13,343 nt of DNA from an uncultured Sutterella sp. (GCA_900552915.1 USBS01000047.1:1-13343), one strand, 5' to 3'; positions 1 through 5,897 are shown, counted from the first letter of the stretch. A program made the numbers and translations. Notes: generated by a model from the letters alone, not told the origin.

Positions 1-224
1 GCTGACGATGTCAGAATCCTCACTTATGGAGTGTCAGAATAGCGTTGCGCTAACATGTTGCCGATTAAATCGGTAGAAGAGCGAAAAAACTCTTACAATC
101 AAACAATTGCAGGCAGGTTTCGAGGAACTTGACCGGCTCACTACAAATCTGAAGCGTCGTCCGAGCCGACATCGGCTGCTGCCGGAGCGGGTAACGATTC
201 CAAGCCACATAAGGAGCAATCACG
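1..224 (+). other. 5' gene-free region and leader of the H1-like gene
   Basis: No gene is supported here. Visible elements are a 9-bp direct repeat TGTCAGAAT (9-17 and 32-40), a palindrome CCGATTAAATCGG (61-73), a small inverted repeat AAGAG/CTCTT (77-81/90-94) and a 6-bp hairpin AGCCGA-CA-TCGGCT (164-177). The downstream gene has a strong Shine-Dalgarno AAGGAG at 211-216, 8 nt before its ATG. The end of the preceding gene is not recognisable, so the window probably starts in an intergenic region. Confidence 0.5.
70..99 (+). promoter_or_regulatory. weak candidate promoter for the H1-like gene
   Basis: TACAAT at 94-99 is a good -10 hexamer (5 of 6 matches). The only hexamer at a suitable distance, TCGGTA at 70-75 with an 18-bp spacer, is a poor -35. 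The palindrome at 61-73 overlaps that -35 region and could be an operator. This is a tentative inference from base matching only. Confidence 0.22.
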
Positions 225-920
225 ATGGCTACCGCAACGAATGAACAGATTCTCAAAACGTTCCTGACGGCTCATGCACGTCTGGCTGCAGCGATGCAGG
301 AAGTGTCCGATAAGCTCGGCGGCAATGCTCCGACGATCTCGCAGCAGGAGTTCCAGGATCTGATCGATTCGAGCACCGAAATGCTCAAGGAATCCGTGAA
401 GCTTGCCGTCCTGCTCGGTGTGAAACTTGAAGTTCCGGCCGAAAAGAAGCCCGAACCCAAGAAGGCTGCCGCGAAGAAGACGCCTGCTAAAAAAACTGAG
501 GCCGCTGCCGAAGTAAAGGCGGCTCCTGCCAAGGAGACGACCGCGAAGGCTGCTGCTAAGGCCCCCGTCAAGAAGGCCGAGGTAAAGGCAGAGCCCGCCA
601 AGAAGCCTGCCGCCAAGAAGACGACAGCGAAGGCGGCCCCCGCTAAGGCCCCTGCCGAGAAGGTCGAGGAAAAGGCAGAACCCGCCAAGAAGCCCGTCGC
701 CAAGAAGACGACCGCAAAGGCTGCTGTAAAGGCTCCCGCCAAGAAGGCCGAGGAAAAGGCTGAACCCGCCAAGAAGCCCGCGGCTAAGAAGACGACCGCA
801 AAGGCTGCTGCCAAGGCTCCTGCCAAGAAGGCAGAGGAAAAGGCCGCTCCCGCGAAGAAGCCTGCCGCCAAGAAGACGGTTGCCAAGACTACGACGCGTA
901 AGACGGCCGCCAAGAAGTAA
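225..920 (+). CDS. histone H1-like Ala/Lys-rich DNA-binding protein
   Basis: 231 aa. Residues 1-70 form a compact, probably helical domain that I cannot place in a named family. Residues 71-231 are a highly basic tail of Lys, Ala and Pro. The tail contains about 3.7 tandem units of 28-29 aa with the core KKPAAKKTTAKAA, and ends in KTAAKK. Such tails resemble eukaryotic histone H1 and the AlgP/H1-like nucleoid proteins of proteobacteria, which bind DNA non-specifically. The role as a nucleoid protein is inferred from composition, not from a catalytic motif. The start is secure: AAGGAG lies 8 nt before the ATG. A terminator follows at 946-991, so the gene is probably monocistronic. There is no signal peptide or membrane segment. 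The tail is prone to repeat-number variation between strains. Confidence 0.82.
   Translation: MATATNEQILKTFLTAHARLAAAMQEVSDKLGGNAPTISQQEFQDLIDSSTEMLKESVKLAVLLGVKLEVPAEKKPEPKKAAAKKTPAKKTEAAAEVKAAPAKETTAKAAAKAPVKKAEVKAEPAKKPAAKKTTAKAAPAKAPAEKVEEKAEPAKKPVAKKTTAKAAVKAPAKKAEEKAEPAKKPAAKKTTAKAAAKAPAKKAEEKAAPAKKPAAKKTVAKTTTRKTAAKK
558..878 (+). repeat. tandem 84-87 bp repeats in the H1-like tail
   Basis: Four successive coding units begin with KAP: residues 112-140 (29 aa), 141-168 (28 aa), 169-196 (28 aa) and a partial fourth from 197 to about 218. Units differ mainly at synonymous sites and at a few Ala/Val/Pro/Glu positions. They share EKAEPAKKPxAKKTTAKAA. This looks like internal duplication kept in frame. 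Confidence 0.85.
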
Positions 921-945
921 TTCTTCGGTTCAACTCTTGTGAAAC

Positions 946-991
946 AAGCCGCGGTTTCGAAATCAGTGAACTCGGACCGCGGTTTATTTTT
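946..991 (+). terminator. rho-independent terminator after the H1-like gene
   Basis: A 10-bp stem AAGCCGCGGT (946-955) pairs with ACCGCGGTTT (976-985), with one G-U pair and a 20-nt loop. TTTATTTTT follows at 983-991. It lies 26 nt after the stop codon of the H1-like gene, and its T-tract ends 4 nt before the ATG of the next gene. Confidence 0.75.
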
Positions 992-994
992 GTT

Positions 995-2584
995 ATGACG
1001 CAGGACAATTTTTCGGCACGGGCCGGCGTAAGCGCTCCGAATCGTCTGGCCGCGCAGGCCGGCGCCCGAATTCTCCGATGCGGCGGTACGGCGCTCGAGG
1101 CTGCCGTAGCGACGGCGGCAGCGCTCGCTGTTGTTTATCCGCACATGAATTCGATCGGAGGCGACAGTTTCTGGCTGATTAGAAGAAGAGGAGAAAAGCC
1201 CGTTGCGATCCGTGCCTGCGGTCAGGCGGCAGCTGTCGCCGATACGGCGTTTTATCTTGCCCGTGGTTATAAGTCCGTTCCCTCAAGGGGGCCTCTTGCG
1301 ACGCTTACCGTGCCCGGGACGATTCGCGGCTGGGAGGCGTTGCTCAATCTCAGAGATGCAAAGGGTCGCTTGCCTCTCAAAACCATTCTTGCCGATGCAA
1401 TTGCCTGGGCCCGCGACGGTTTTCCCGTGTCGGCGAGCCAAGCTCGAACGACGGCAGCCTCACTTGCCGGTCTCAAGAATTGTCCGGGTTTTGCGCGAGT
1501 GTTTCTAAAGGAAGACGGAACTGCTCCCTGCAGGGGAGATGTTTTAAAGCAGCCGGCCTTGGCCCGCACGCTGCAGATGCTGGCCGAAAGGGGGCTCGCC
1601 GATTTTTATGAGGGTGAAACAGCCGAGCGCATCTGCGCCGAACTGCGTGCTTTGGGCAGCCCGCTGTCCGAATCCGACTTTGCCGCAGCTCGGGCTCAGC
1701 AGGTCGAACCGCTTCATCTTAAGGCCTTCGGGTGTGACTTCTACAACCTGCCTGAACCCACACAGGGTGCGGCTTCGCTTGCGATTCTCGGGCTTATGGA
1801 ACGCGCCGGGGCCGATCCTTCGGATCCGGTCGGGTTTGTTCACTCGGCAGTCGAAGCGGCCAAGCTTGCGTTTGAGTGGAGAAATCGCCATGTGGGAGAC
1901 CCGCGTGCGATGACCGTTTCGACGCAGGCGTTTTTAAGCGACGAGTCGCTCACTACGCTTTTTAAGTCGTTTGATTCCGCAAGTGCTCGACCGTTCGGTC
2001 AAAAAGAGGCTGAAGGCGACACGGTGTGGTTCGGAGCCGCCGATAACGAAGGAACCGTGGTGAGCTGCATTCAGAGCATTTACTGGGAATACGGCAGTGG
2101 CGTTGTGCTCGAAGACACGGGCATAACGATGCAAAACCGCGGTTGCGCTTTTACGTTTGACTCAAGCAGCCCCAACTGTCTGCGGCCCGGGGCGTTGCCC
2201 TTTCATACGCTCAATCCGGCGCTTGCCGTGCTCGGCGACGGGCGCACGATTGCCTACGGCACGATGGGCGGTGAAGGCCAACCGCAAACGCAGGCCGCGG
2301 TGATTTTGAGACATCTTTCAGGCATGCCGCTCGATCGGGCCATCCGAGAGCCGCGCTGGCTCATCGGCAGAACCTGGGGCGACGAAACCGCCAAACTGCG
2401 CCTTGAACCTCGGTTTGCGCCCGAAGTTGTCGAAAAACTCAAGGCAATGGGGCACGATGTTGAAGTTTTGTCCGAGGTCTTCAGTGATACCATGGGGCAT
2501 GCCGGTGCCGTGAGTTTGGCTGTCGACGGCACCGTGACAGGCGCTTCCGACCCGCGCAGCGATGGAGCTTTCGAAGCTGCCTAA
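995..2584 (+). CDS. gamma-glutamyltransferase-family Ntn-hydrolase
   Basis: 529 aa, full length for the family. Members are made as a proenzyme that cleaves itself before a threonine, which becomes the N-terminal nucleophile. Here that residue is most likely Thr343 in EGDTVWFGAAD, the position of the family's GDTVxxxVVD motif. Other landmarks are ILRCGGTALEAAVAT near residues 26-40, VYPHMNSIGGDSFW at 47-60, SGVVLEDTGI near 368-377, the GTMGGEGQPQ oxyanion segment at 422-430 and the C-terminal DPRSDGA. No signal peptide is present, unlike secreted glutathione-degrading GGT, so the product is probably cytoplasmic. The substrate is uncertain: glutathione-type gamma-glutamyl compounds, or an amide such as oxamate (HpxW-like), to which the HMNSIGGDSFW segment seems close. 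The only usable in-frame start is the ATG at 995. It has no Shine-Dalgarno and sits directly after a terminator T-tract. Confidence 0.88.
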   Translation: MTQDNFSARAGVSAPNRLAAQAGARILRCGGTALEAAVATAAALAVVYPHMNSIGGDSFWLIRRRGEKPVAIRACGQAAAVADTAFYLARGYKSVPSRGPLATLTVPGTIRGWEALLNLRDAKGRLPLKTILADAIAWARDGFPVSASQARTTAASLAGLKNCPGFARVFLKEDGTAPCRGDVLKQPALARTLQMLAERGLADFYEGETAERICAELRALGSPLSESDFAAARAQQVEPLHLKAFGCDFYNLPEPTQGAASLAILGLMERAGADPSDPVGFVHSAVEAAKLAFEWRNRHVGDPRAMTVSTQAFLSDESLTTLFKSFDSASARPFGQKEAEGDTVWFGAADNEGTVVSCIQSIYWEYGSGVVLEDTGITMQNRGCAFTFDSSSPNCLRPGALPFHTLNPALAVLGDGRTIAYGTMGGEGQPQTQAAVILRHLSGMPLDRAIREPRWLIGRTWGDETAKLRLEPRFAPEVVEKLKAMGHDVEVLSEVFSDTMGHAGAVSLAVDGTVTGASDPRSDGAFEAA

Positions 2585-2625
2585 AGACAAACGAAAGTTA
2601 GGGCGAGAATTTTTTACCTCTGCTC

Positions 2626-2654
2626 TTGCATTCGTTCAAACCAGGCGATACAAT
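2626..2654 (+). promoter_or_regulatory. sigma70-type promoter of tRNA-Arg
   Basis: TTGCAT (2626-2631), a 17-bp spacer and TACAAT (2649-2654) are followed by a GC-rich discriminator GCGCCCC. That discriminator type is typical of growth-rate/stringently controlled stable-RNA promoters. Predicted transcription start is near 2660-2662. Confidence 0.7.
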
Positions 2655-2660
2655 GCGCCC

Positions 2661-2681
2661 CGCTTCGTAAAAAACGAGGCG
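2661..2681 (+). other. hairpin in the pre-tRNA 5' leader
   Basis: CGCTTCGT (2661-2668), loop AAAAA and ACGAGGCG (2674-2681) form an 8-bp stem with one G-U pair. It begins at the predicted transcription start and ends 16 nt before the mature tRNA, so it would cap the precursor's 5' end upstream of the RNase P cleavage site. No T-tract follows, so it is not a terminator. Confidence 0.55.
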
Positions 2682-2697
2682 TAAAAATTTGAGATGT

Positions 2698-2774
2698 GCG
2701 CCAGTAGCTCAGTTGGATAGAGTACCTGGCTACGAACCAGGGGGTCGTGGGTTCGAATCCTGCCTGGCGCACCA
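2698..2774 (+). tRNA. tRNA-Arg (anticodon ACG), CCA encoded
   Basis: 77 nt with a perfect 7-bp acceptor stem GCGCCAG/CTGGCGC, discriminator A and encoded CCA (2772-2774). The D-arm is GCTCAGTTGGATAGAGT. The anticodon stem CCTGG/CCAGG encloses loop CTACGAA, giving anticodon ACG at 2732-2734. In this tRNA family the first base is normally deaminated to inosine by TadA, allowing CGU, CGC and CGA decoding. The T-arm contains GTTCGAAT, and its stem GTGGG/CCTGC has two adjacent G-U pairs, which is slightly unusual. The gene has its own promoter and terminator, so it is a single-gene unit. Confidence 0.97.
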
Positions 2775-2781
2775 CTCTGAA

Positions 2782-2816
2782 AAATGAAGCTTCCCGTTGC
2801 AGGAAGCTTTATTTTT
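2782..2816 (+). terminator. rho-independent terminator of tRNA-Arg
   Basis: A perfect 8-bp core AAGCTTCC (2787-2794) and GGAAGCTT (2802-2809) encloses a 7-nt loop. A-T pairs and one G-U extend it to about 13 bp (2782-2814). The T-rich run TTTATTTTT (2808-2816) follows. Confidence 0.88.
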
Positions 2817-3227
2817 GTCCGCGCGACTCGTAACTGGCTGATTTTAAAGCGAAAACCAATGTAACCGGTCGTTGGGGTCGACCGTTGTCCGAAAAATTGG
2901 GCGACGGTTCGATGCCGAAGTTCAAATCGTCTGAACGGACGACGGCCGAGCGCTAGCGAACGAATGCCGGTTTCGAGTAAGATAGCGCATAAAGATGAAA
3001 CGGCGCCCGGCATCGGCACAACCCGACCGAAATGCCTTGAAGGATGCGTGCGCCTTTGCGCATCGCCCGCAGTGATGAGTTGCAAGCAATCTGCGGCGAT
3101 GTTTACGGCTTTGTCTTGAGGTCCCGACTTTTCTGTCGTCCCCTGCAGAGCCCGAATGAATTTCCGAAAGCGTTGAATTCGAAAGCCGATCGATTGCGTC
3201 CGCAATGCGTGTGTTCGCGGGGCGGGC
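2817..3227 (+). other. 410-bp gene-free region with competing hairpins
   Basis: I find no supportable coding region on either strand; the open frames crossing it are unrecognisable or run antisense through the tRNA. A hairpin CGGTCG/CGACCG (2866-2871/2879-2884) overlaps a larger one at 2878-2912. The larger one pairs TCGACCGTTGTC with GGCGACGGTTCGA, with one bulged T and two G-U pairs. The two cannot form together. ATTGC/GCAAT at 3193-3206 forms another small hairpin. No convincing promoter for scpB is visible. The region may carry the 5' leader of scpB or an unrecognised small RNA; neither is shown. Confidence 0.4.
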
Positions 3228-3920
3228 ATGCGTGTGCCCGACATGCGCCCGGAATCGGCTCGAACAACGCGCAACCGAGCAAACGAATACACCGTGGCAG
3301 ACACTTTGCAACCGAGCTTTGTCATTGAAGCGGCGCTTCTGACAAGTCCCCAGCCGTTGACGCTGGAGGATCTTTCGCGGCTTTTTGCCGGAAGGCTCAC
3401 GCAGACCGAGCTGCTCGAAGCCCTAAACGGCTTGTCCGAGCACTGGAAAACGCGCGGCCTGCGGTTGGCGGAATCTGCCGGCGGCTGGGGCTTTGTAACG
3501 TCTCCCGATGTGGGTGAATACCTGCTTCGCATGAGCGAGCAGAAAATGCCCAAGTATTCGCGCGCCGTGATGGAGACGCTTGCAATTATTGCGTATCGGC
3601 AGCCTGCGACGCGAGGCGATATTGAAGACATTCGCGGAGTGGCGGTCAACCCCAACGTTGTGCGTCAGCTGCAGGAAAGAGGGTGGATCGAAATTGTCGG
3701 ACATCGAGAATCGCCCGGACGACCGGCGCTGTTTGCGACCACGCAGCAGTTTCTGGACGATTTGGGACTGAAGTCCCTGTCGGATCTGCCGCCCCTTTCG
3801 GGCGACATGCCGCAGAGCAAGGAATTTGAATTGGTTTTCGGCGACGAGGCCGCCGAAGAAGGCAAGGATGCGCCCGAAGAGGCTGCAGCCGAAGACAAAA
3901 ACAGCGACGAGAAAGTTTAG
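3228..3920 (+). CDS. scpB: segregation and condensation protein B
   Basis: ScpB is the winged-helix partner of ScpA and Smc in the condensin-like complex that compacts and segregates the chromosome. The sequence shows the paired winged-helix layout. The first half contains IEAALLTSPQPLTLEDLSRLF. The second contains ETLAIIAYRQPATRGDIEDIRGV, GWIEIVGHRESPGRP and QFLDDLGLKSLSDLP, all strong ScpB signatures. An acidic tail of about 30 residues, rich in Glu/Asp/Ala, follows. From the ATG at 3228 the protein is 230 aa, but homology begins only around residue 28. A GTG at 3294 (208 aa) is an equally likely start, and neither has a clear Shine-Dalgarno. No scpA is adjacent. The stop is 4 nt before rluB, so the two are almost certainly cotranscribed. 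Confidence 0.92.
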   Translation: MRVPDMRPESARTTRNRANEYTVADTLQPSFVIEAALLTSPQPLTLEDLSRLFAGRLTQTELLEALNGLSEHWKTRGLRLAESAGGWGFVTSPDVGEYLLRMSEQKMPKYSRAVMETLAIIAYRQPATRGDIEDIRGVAVNPNVVRQLQERGWIEIVGHRESPGRPALFATTQQFLDDLGLKSLSDLPPLSGDMPQSKEFELVFGDEAAEEGKDAPEEAAAEDKNSDEKV

Positions 3921-3924
3921 AGCT

Positions 3925-5700
3925 ATGCCCAAAACATCTGTAGAGAGCATGAATGAGGCCGACGGACAACAAACCGAGGTGAAAAAGCGTGTGGTGCGCC
4001 GCCGTACGGTAAAGGCTGAGGCGGTTGCCGAAGAGGCGCCCTCGAAAAAGCGTGTAGTGCGCACCCGCAGGGCTAAGACAACCGAGGAGGTGCCTGCCGA
4101 AGCGCCCGTCGAGTCGAACGCTGCGGAGGAATCCGTTCAAGACAAGCCCAAGCGCCGCACGTACACGCGCCGCAAGAAGGTTGAAGGCCAAGAGTCCGAA
4201 GTAGCGGCTGTCGTTGAAGCTAGCGCAGCCGAAGTCGAAGCTCAAGCGCCTGCTCCTAAACGTCGCACCTACACCCGACGCAAGAAGGTCGAAGAGGTCG
4301 TTTCCCTCGAGGCAACGCCCGAGGCGGCCGCGCAGGAACCCGAACCGGTAAAGCCCAGGCGCGTCGTGCGCAGCCGCAAGCTCAAGACCGAAGCCGAAGA
4401 ACCCGTCAAGAGCGAGCCCGCCTACGATGTGCCCGTCGACATCGACGTTCCGATTGTGATTCCCGACGAAATCCCCGCAGAGATCGCGTCGGCATATCCG
4501 GACGACGTGATGATCGACGCTCCGCTTGAAGCCAGCGTGCGCCGCCAGAAGCGCCGCGAAATGAAGGGCAAGTTCCGTCGTACGGATCGCCGTCAAGCCG
4601 TTGAGTCCGAAGATGAGGGCGCACCGGTGCCCGAGGACGCGCCCGCTATTGACGCGGAGCTGTGCTCGGCTCAGATTTTCGATCCCAAGGTGCTTGCACA
4701 GGGCAAAGCCGCCAAGAAAAACGAACTCGTCAAGCAAAGCGAAAAACTCCACAAGGTGCTTGCCGACCTCGGACTCGGCAGCCGCCGCGATATGGAGCAG
4801 CTCATTGTCGAAGGCCGCATCTCGGTGAATTCCGAACCGGCCTATCTGGGGCAGCGCGTCATGCCCGGCGACATCGTTCGCCTAAACGGCCGCGTCGTCA
4901 AGCGCATGGCGCAAAGCAAGCAGCCTAAGGCTCCCCGCGTGCTGGTTTATCACAAGCCCGCCGGTCAGATCGTGAGCATGCGCGACCCGCAGGGCCGTCC
5001 GAGCGTTTTTGAAAACCTTCCGAAAATTTCGGGCGCCCGCTGGATTGCCGTGGGACGTTTGGACTTCAATACCGAAGGGCTGCTGCTCTTTACAACGAGC
5101 GGAGAACTTGCCAATCGACTTATGCACCCGCGCTATGAAATCGAGCGCGAATACGCCGTGCGCGCCGCAGGCGTCATGACCGACGAAGCCAAGGAACTGC
5201 TTACCACCGGCGTCGAACTCGAAGACGGTCCCGCACGCTTTTCGATGCTTGAAGAAAAGGGCGGCGACAATCTCAACCGTTGGTATTTGGTGCGCATCAG
5301 CGAAGGGCGCAACCGTGAAGTGCGCCGCATGTTTGCCGCCGTCGGACTCACGGTCAGCCGCTTGATTCGCGTGCGCTACGGAGCGGTACGGCTGCCCGCG
5401 GATCTCGAGCGCGGCGCGACGCGTGAACTCAAGCCCGACTGGGTGCAGGCCTGGATGGCGCAGCTTGCGAGCGTTGAAGGCAAGGGCAAGCCCTCTGTCG
5501 GCAAAAAGCTTCCTCCCAAGAAAGGACCGGCTCGCAAGGGCGGGCGCAAAGAACTTCAACCGCAAGCCCGAGCGCATTCCCGATCCGATGATGAGCACGG
5601 TCAACTACATCGCCAGCGGCAGTCTCGGTGCCGCGCAGGGGGCTTACGGACGCGCTTTGGCGCGCGCCAACGACTCCTCTGCCATGCCTTCGCCCTTTAA
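3925..5700 (+). CDS. rluB: 23S rRNA pseudouridine synthase, RluB type (tail frameshifted)
   Basis: 591 aa as read. RluB converts U2605 (E. coli numbering) of 23S rRNA to pseudouridine. Residues 1 to about 265 are a charged, low-complexity extension holding five basic motifs (KKRVVRRR, KKRVVRTRR, two copies of KRRTYTRRKKVE, PRRVVRSRK). An S4 RNA-binding domain follows at about 275-327 (LHKVLADLGLGSRRDMEQLI). The synthase domain spans about 338-502, with the catalytic aspartate at residue 380 in VGRLDFNTEGLLL and RISEGRNREVRRMF further on. The start at 3925 is 4 nt after scpB; Met9 (3949), preceded by AGAGAG, is an alternative. After residue 541 the frame seems to be lost: the in-frame tail becomes Gln/His/Cys-rich and stops at 5700. 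A Gly/Lys-rich tail continues in the +1 frame to 5749. Catalytic domains are intact. Confidence 0.9.
   Translation: MPKTSVESMNEADGQQTEVKKRVVRRRTVKAEAVAEEAPSKKRVVRTRRAKTTEEVPAEAPVESNAAEESVQDKPKRRTYTRRKKVEGQESEVAAVVEASAAEVEAQAPAPKRRTYTRRKKVEEVVSLEATPEAAAQEPEPVKPRRVVRSRKLKTEAEEPVKSEPAYDVPVDIDVPIVIPDEIPAEIASAYPDDVMIDAPLEASVRRQKRREMKGKFRRTDRRQAVESEDEGAPVPEDAPAIDAELCSAQIFDPKVLAQGKAAKKNELVKQSEKLHKVLADLGLGSRRDMEQLIVEGRISVNSEPAYLGQRVMPGDIVRLNGRVVKRMAQSKQPKAPRVLVYHKPAGQIVSMRDPQGRPSVFENLPKISGARWIAVGRLDFNTEGLLLFTTSGELANRLMHPRYEIEREYAVRAAGVMTDEAKELLTTGVELEDGPARFSMLEEKGGDNLNRWYLVRISEGRNREVRRMFAAVGLTVSRLIRVRYGAVRLPADLERGATRELKPDWVQAWMAQLASVEGKGKPSVGKKLPPKKGPARKGGRKELQPQARAHSRSDDEHGQLHRQRQSRCRAGGLRTRFGARQRLLCHAFAL
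4147..4293 (+). repeat. duplicated basic motif in the RluB extension
   Basis: PKRRTYTRRKKVE is encoded at 4147-4185 and again at 4255-4293, 36 codons apart. The peptides are identical, but the codons differ at several third positions. That indicates an old duplication kept by selection on the protein. Three related KR-VVR motifs flank it (residues 20-27, 41-49 and 144-152). Confidence 0.8.
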
Positions 5701-5749
5701 AAAGGGCGGAAAGTTCGGCAAGGGCAAGGGGTTCGCCAAACGTCGGTAA
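5549..5749 (+). other. displaced C-terminal coding of rluB (+1 frame)
   Basis: The +1 frame from AAG at 5549 to TAA at 5747-5749 encodes 66 residues. They begin KNFNRKPERIPDPMMSTVNY and end GGKFGKGKGFAKRR. The codons (AAG, GGC, GCC, CGC, AAC) match the preferences of the surrounding genes, and the Gly/Lys-rich basic ending is typical of RluB tails. The rluB frame over the same bases gives an untypical Gln/His/Arg/Cys-rich peptide. Removing one A from AAA at 5548-5550 would join the frames into a 607-residue protein. A sequencing or assembly error, a real indel and recoding cannot be told apart here. Confidence 0.7.
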
Positions 5750-5760
5750 GCCGCGAAAAC

Positions 5761-5802
5761 AAAGGCCGGAAGAGGCCCGAGAGCGGGCCTCGAACGGCCT
5801 TT
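5761..5802 (+). other. symmetric 42-nt hairpin after rluB
   Basis: AAAGGCCG (5761-5768), GAA, GAGGCCCG (5772-5779), loop AGAG, CGGGCCTC (5784-5791), GAA and CGGCCTTT (5795-5802) form two perfect 8-bp helices. A symmetric GAA/GAA internal loop separates them, suited to tandem sheared G-A pairs. An alternative hairpin CGGCC-TTTC-GGCCG (5795-5808) would compete with the outer helix. Only TTT follows, so by itself it is a weak terminator. It probably protects the 3' end of the scpB-rluB mRNA or assists termination. Confidence 0.7.
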
Positions 5803-5830
5803 CGGCCGGCCGAGATAAACGGCTGAAACG

Positions 5831-5858
5831 AAACGATCTTTGTCGGTCTCGTTTTTTT
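5831..5858 (+). terminator. rho-independent terminator of scpB-rluB
   Basis: AAACGA (5831-5836) pairs with TCGTTT (5849-5854). An alternative inner pairing GATC/GGTC is possible. A run of seven T lies at 5852-5858. The stem is short, so strength is uncertain, but the location between rluB and the promoter at 5870 fits a unit boundary. Confidence 0.6.
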
Positions 5859-5869
5859 AGGCATAAGCC

Positions 5870-5897
5870 TTGAAATTAAACGGGAAATCTTTATAAT
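5870..5897 (+). promoter_or_regulatory. sigma70 promoter of the rimP-nusA-infB operon
   Basis: TTGAAA (5870-5875), a 16-bp spacer and a perfect TATAAT (5892-5897) make this the best promoter match in the window. Transcription should start near 5904. That leaves an untranslated leader of about 170 nt before rimP, with a terminator inside it. Confidence 0.82.

Noticed and set aside
272..1144. 290-aa open frame on the minus strand
   Set aside because: The mirror image of the Lys/Ala repeats of the H1-like gene; its apparent repeats come from the + strand gene.
2698..3300. Genomic island inserted at the tRNA-Arg 3' end
   Set aside because: No second copy of the tRNA 3' end and no integrase gene is visible nearby.
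3044..3328. 94-aa open frame upstream of and overlapping scpB
   Set aside because: Arg/Cys/His-rich with no recognisable similarity or ribosome binding site; it overlaps the scpB start in another frame.
2636..3655. 339-aa open frame on the minus strand
   Set aside because: It runs antisense through tRNA-Arg and into scpB. The peptide PGRIRTHDPLVRSQVLYPTE is the well-known false translation of an antisense tRNA.
5540..5560. Programmed ribosomal frameshift in rluB
   Set aside because: The bases around CGC AAA GAA show no X-XXY-YYZ heptamer, no in-frame stop or known shift-prone +1 codon, and no obvious stimulator; an indel or sequence error is simpler.
5423..5749. Separate 108-aa gene overlapping the rluB end
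   Set aside because: Its first 40 or so residues are a shadow of rluB; only the last 66 look real, and they fit as the displaced RluB tail rather than an independent gene.
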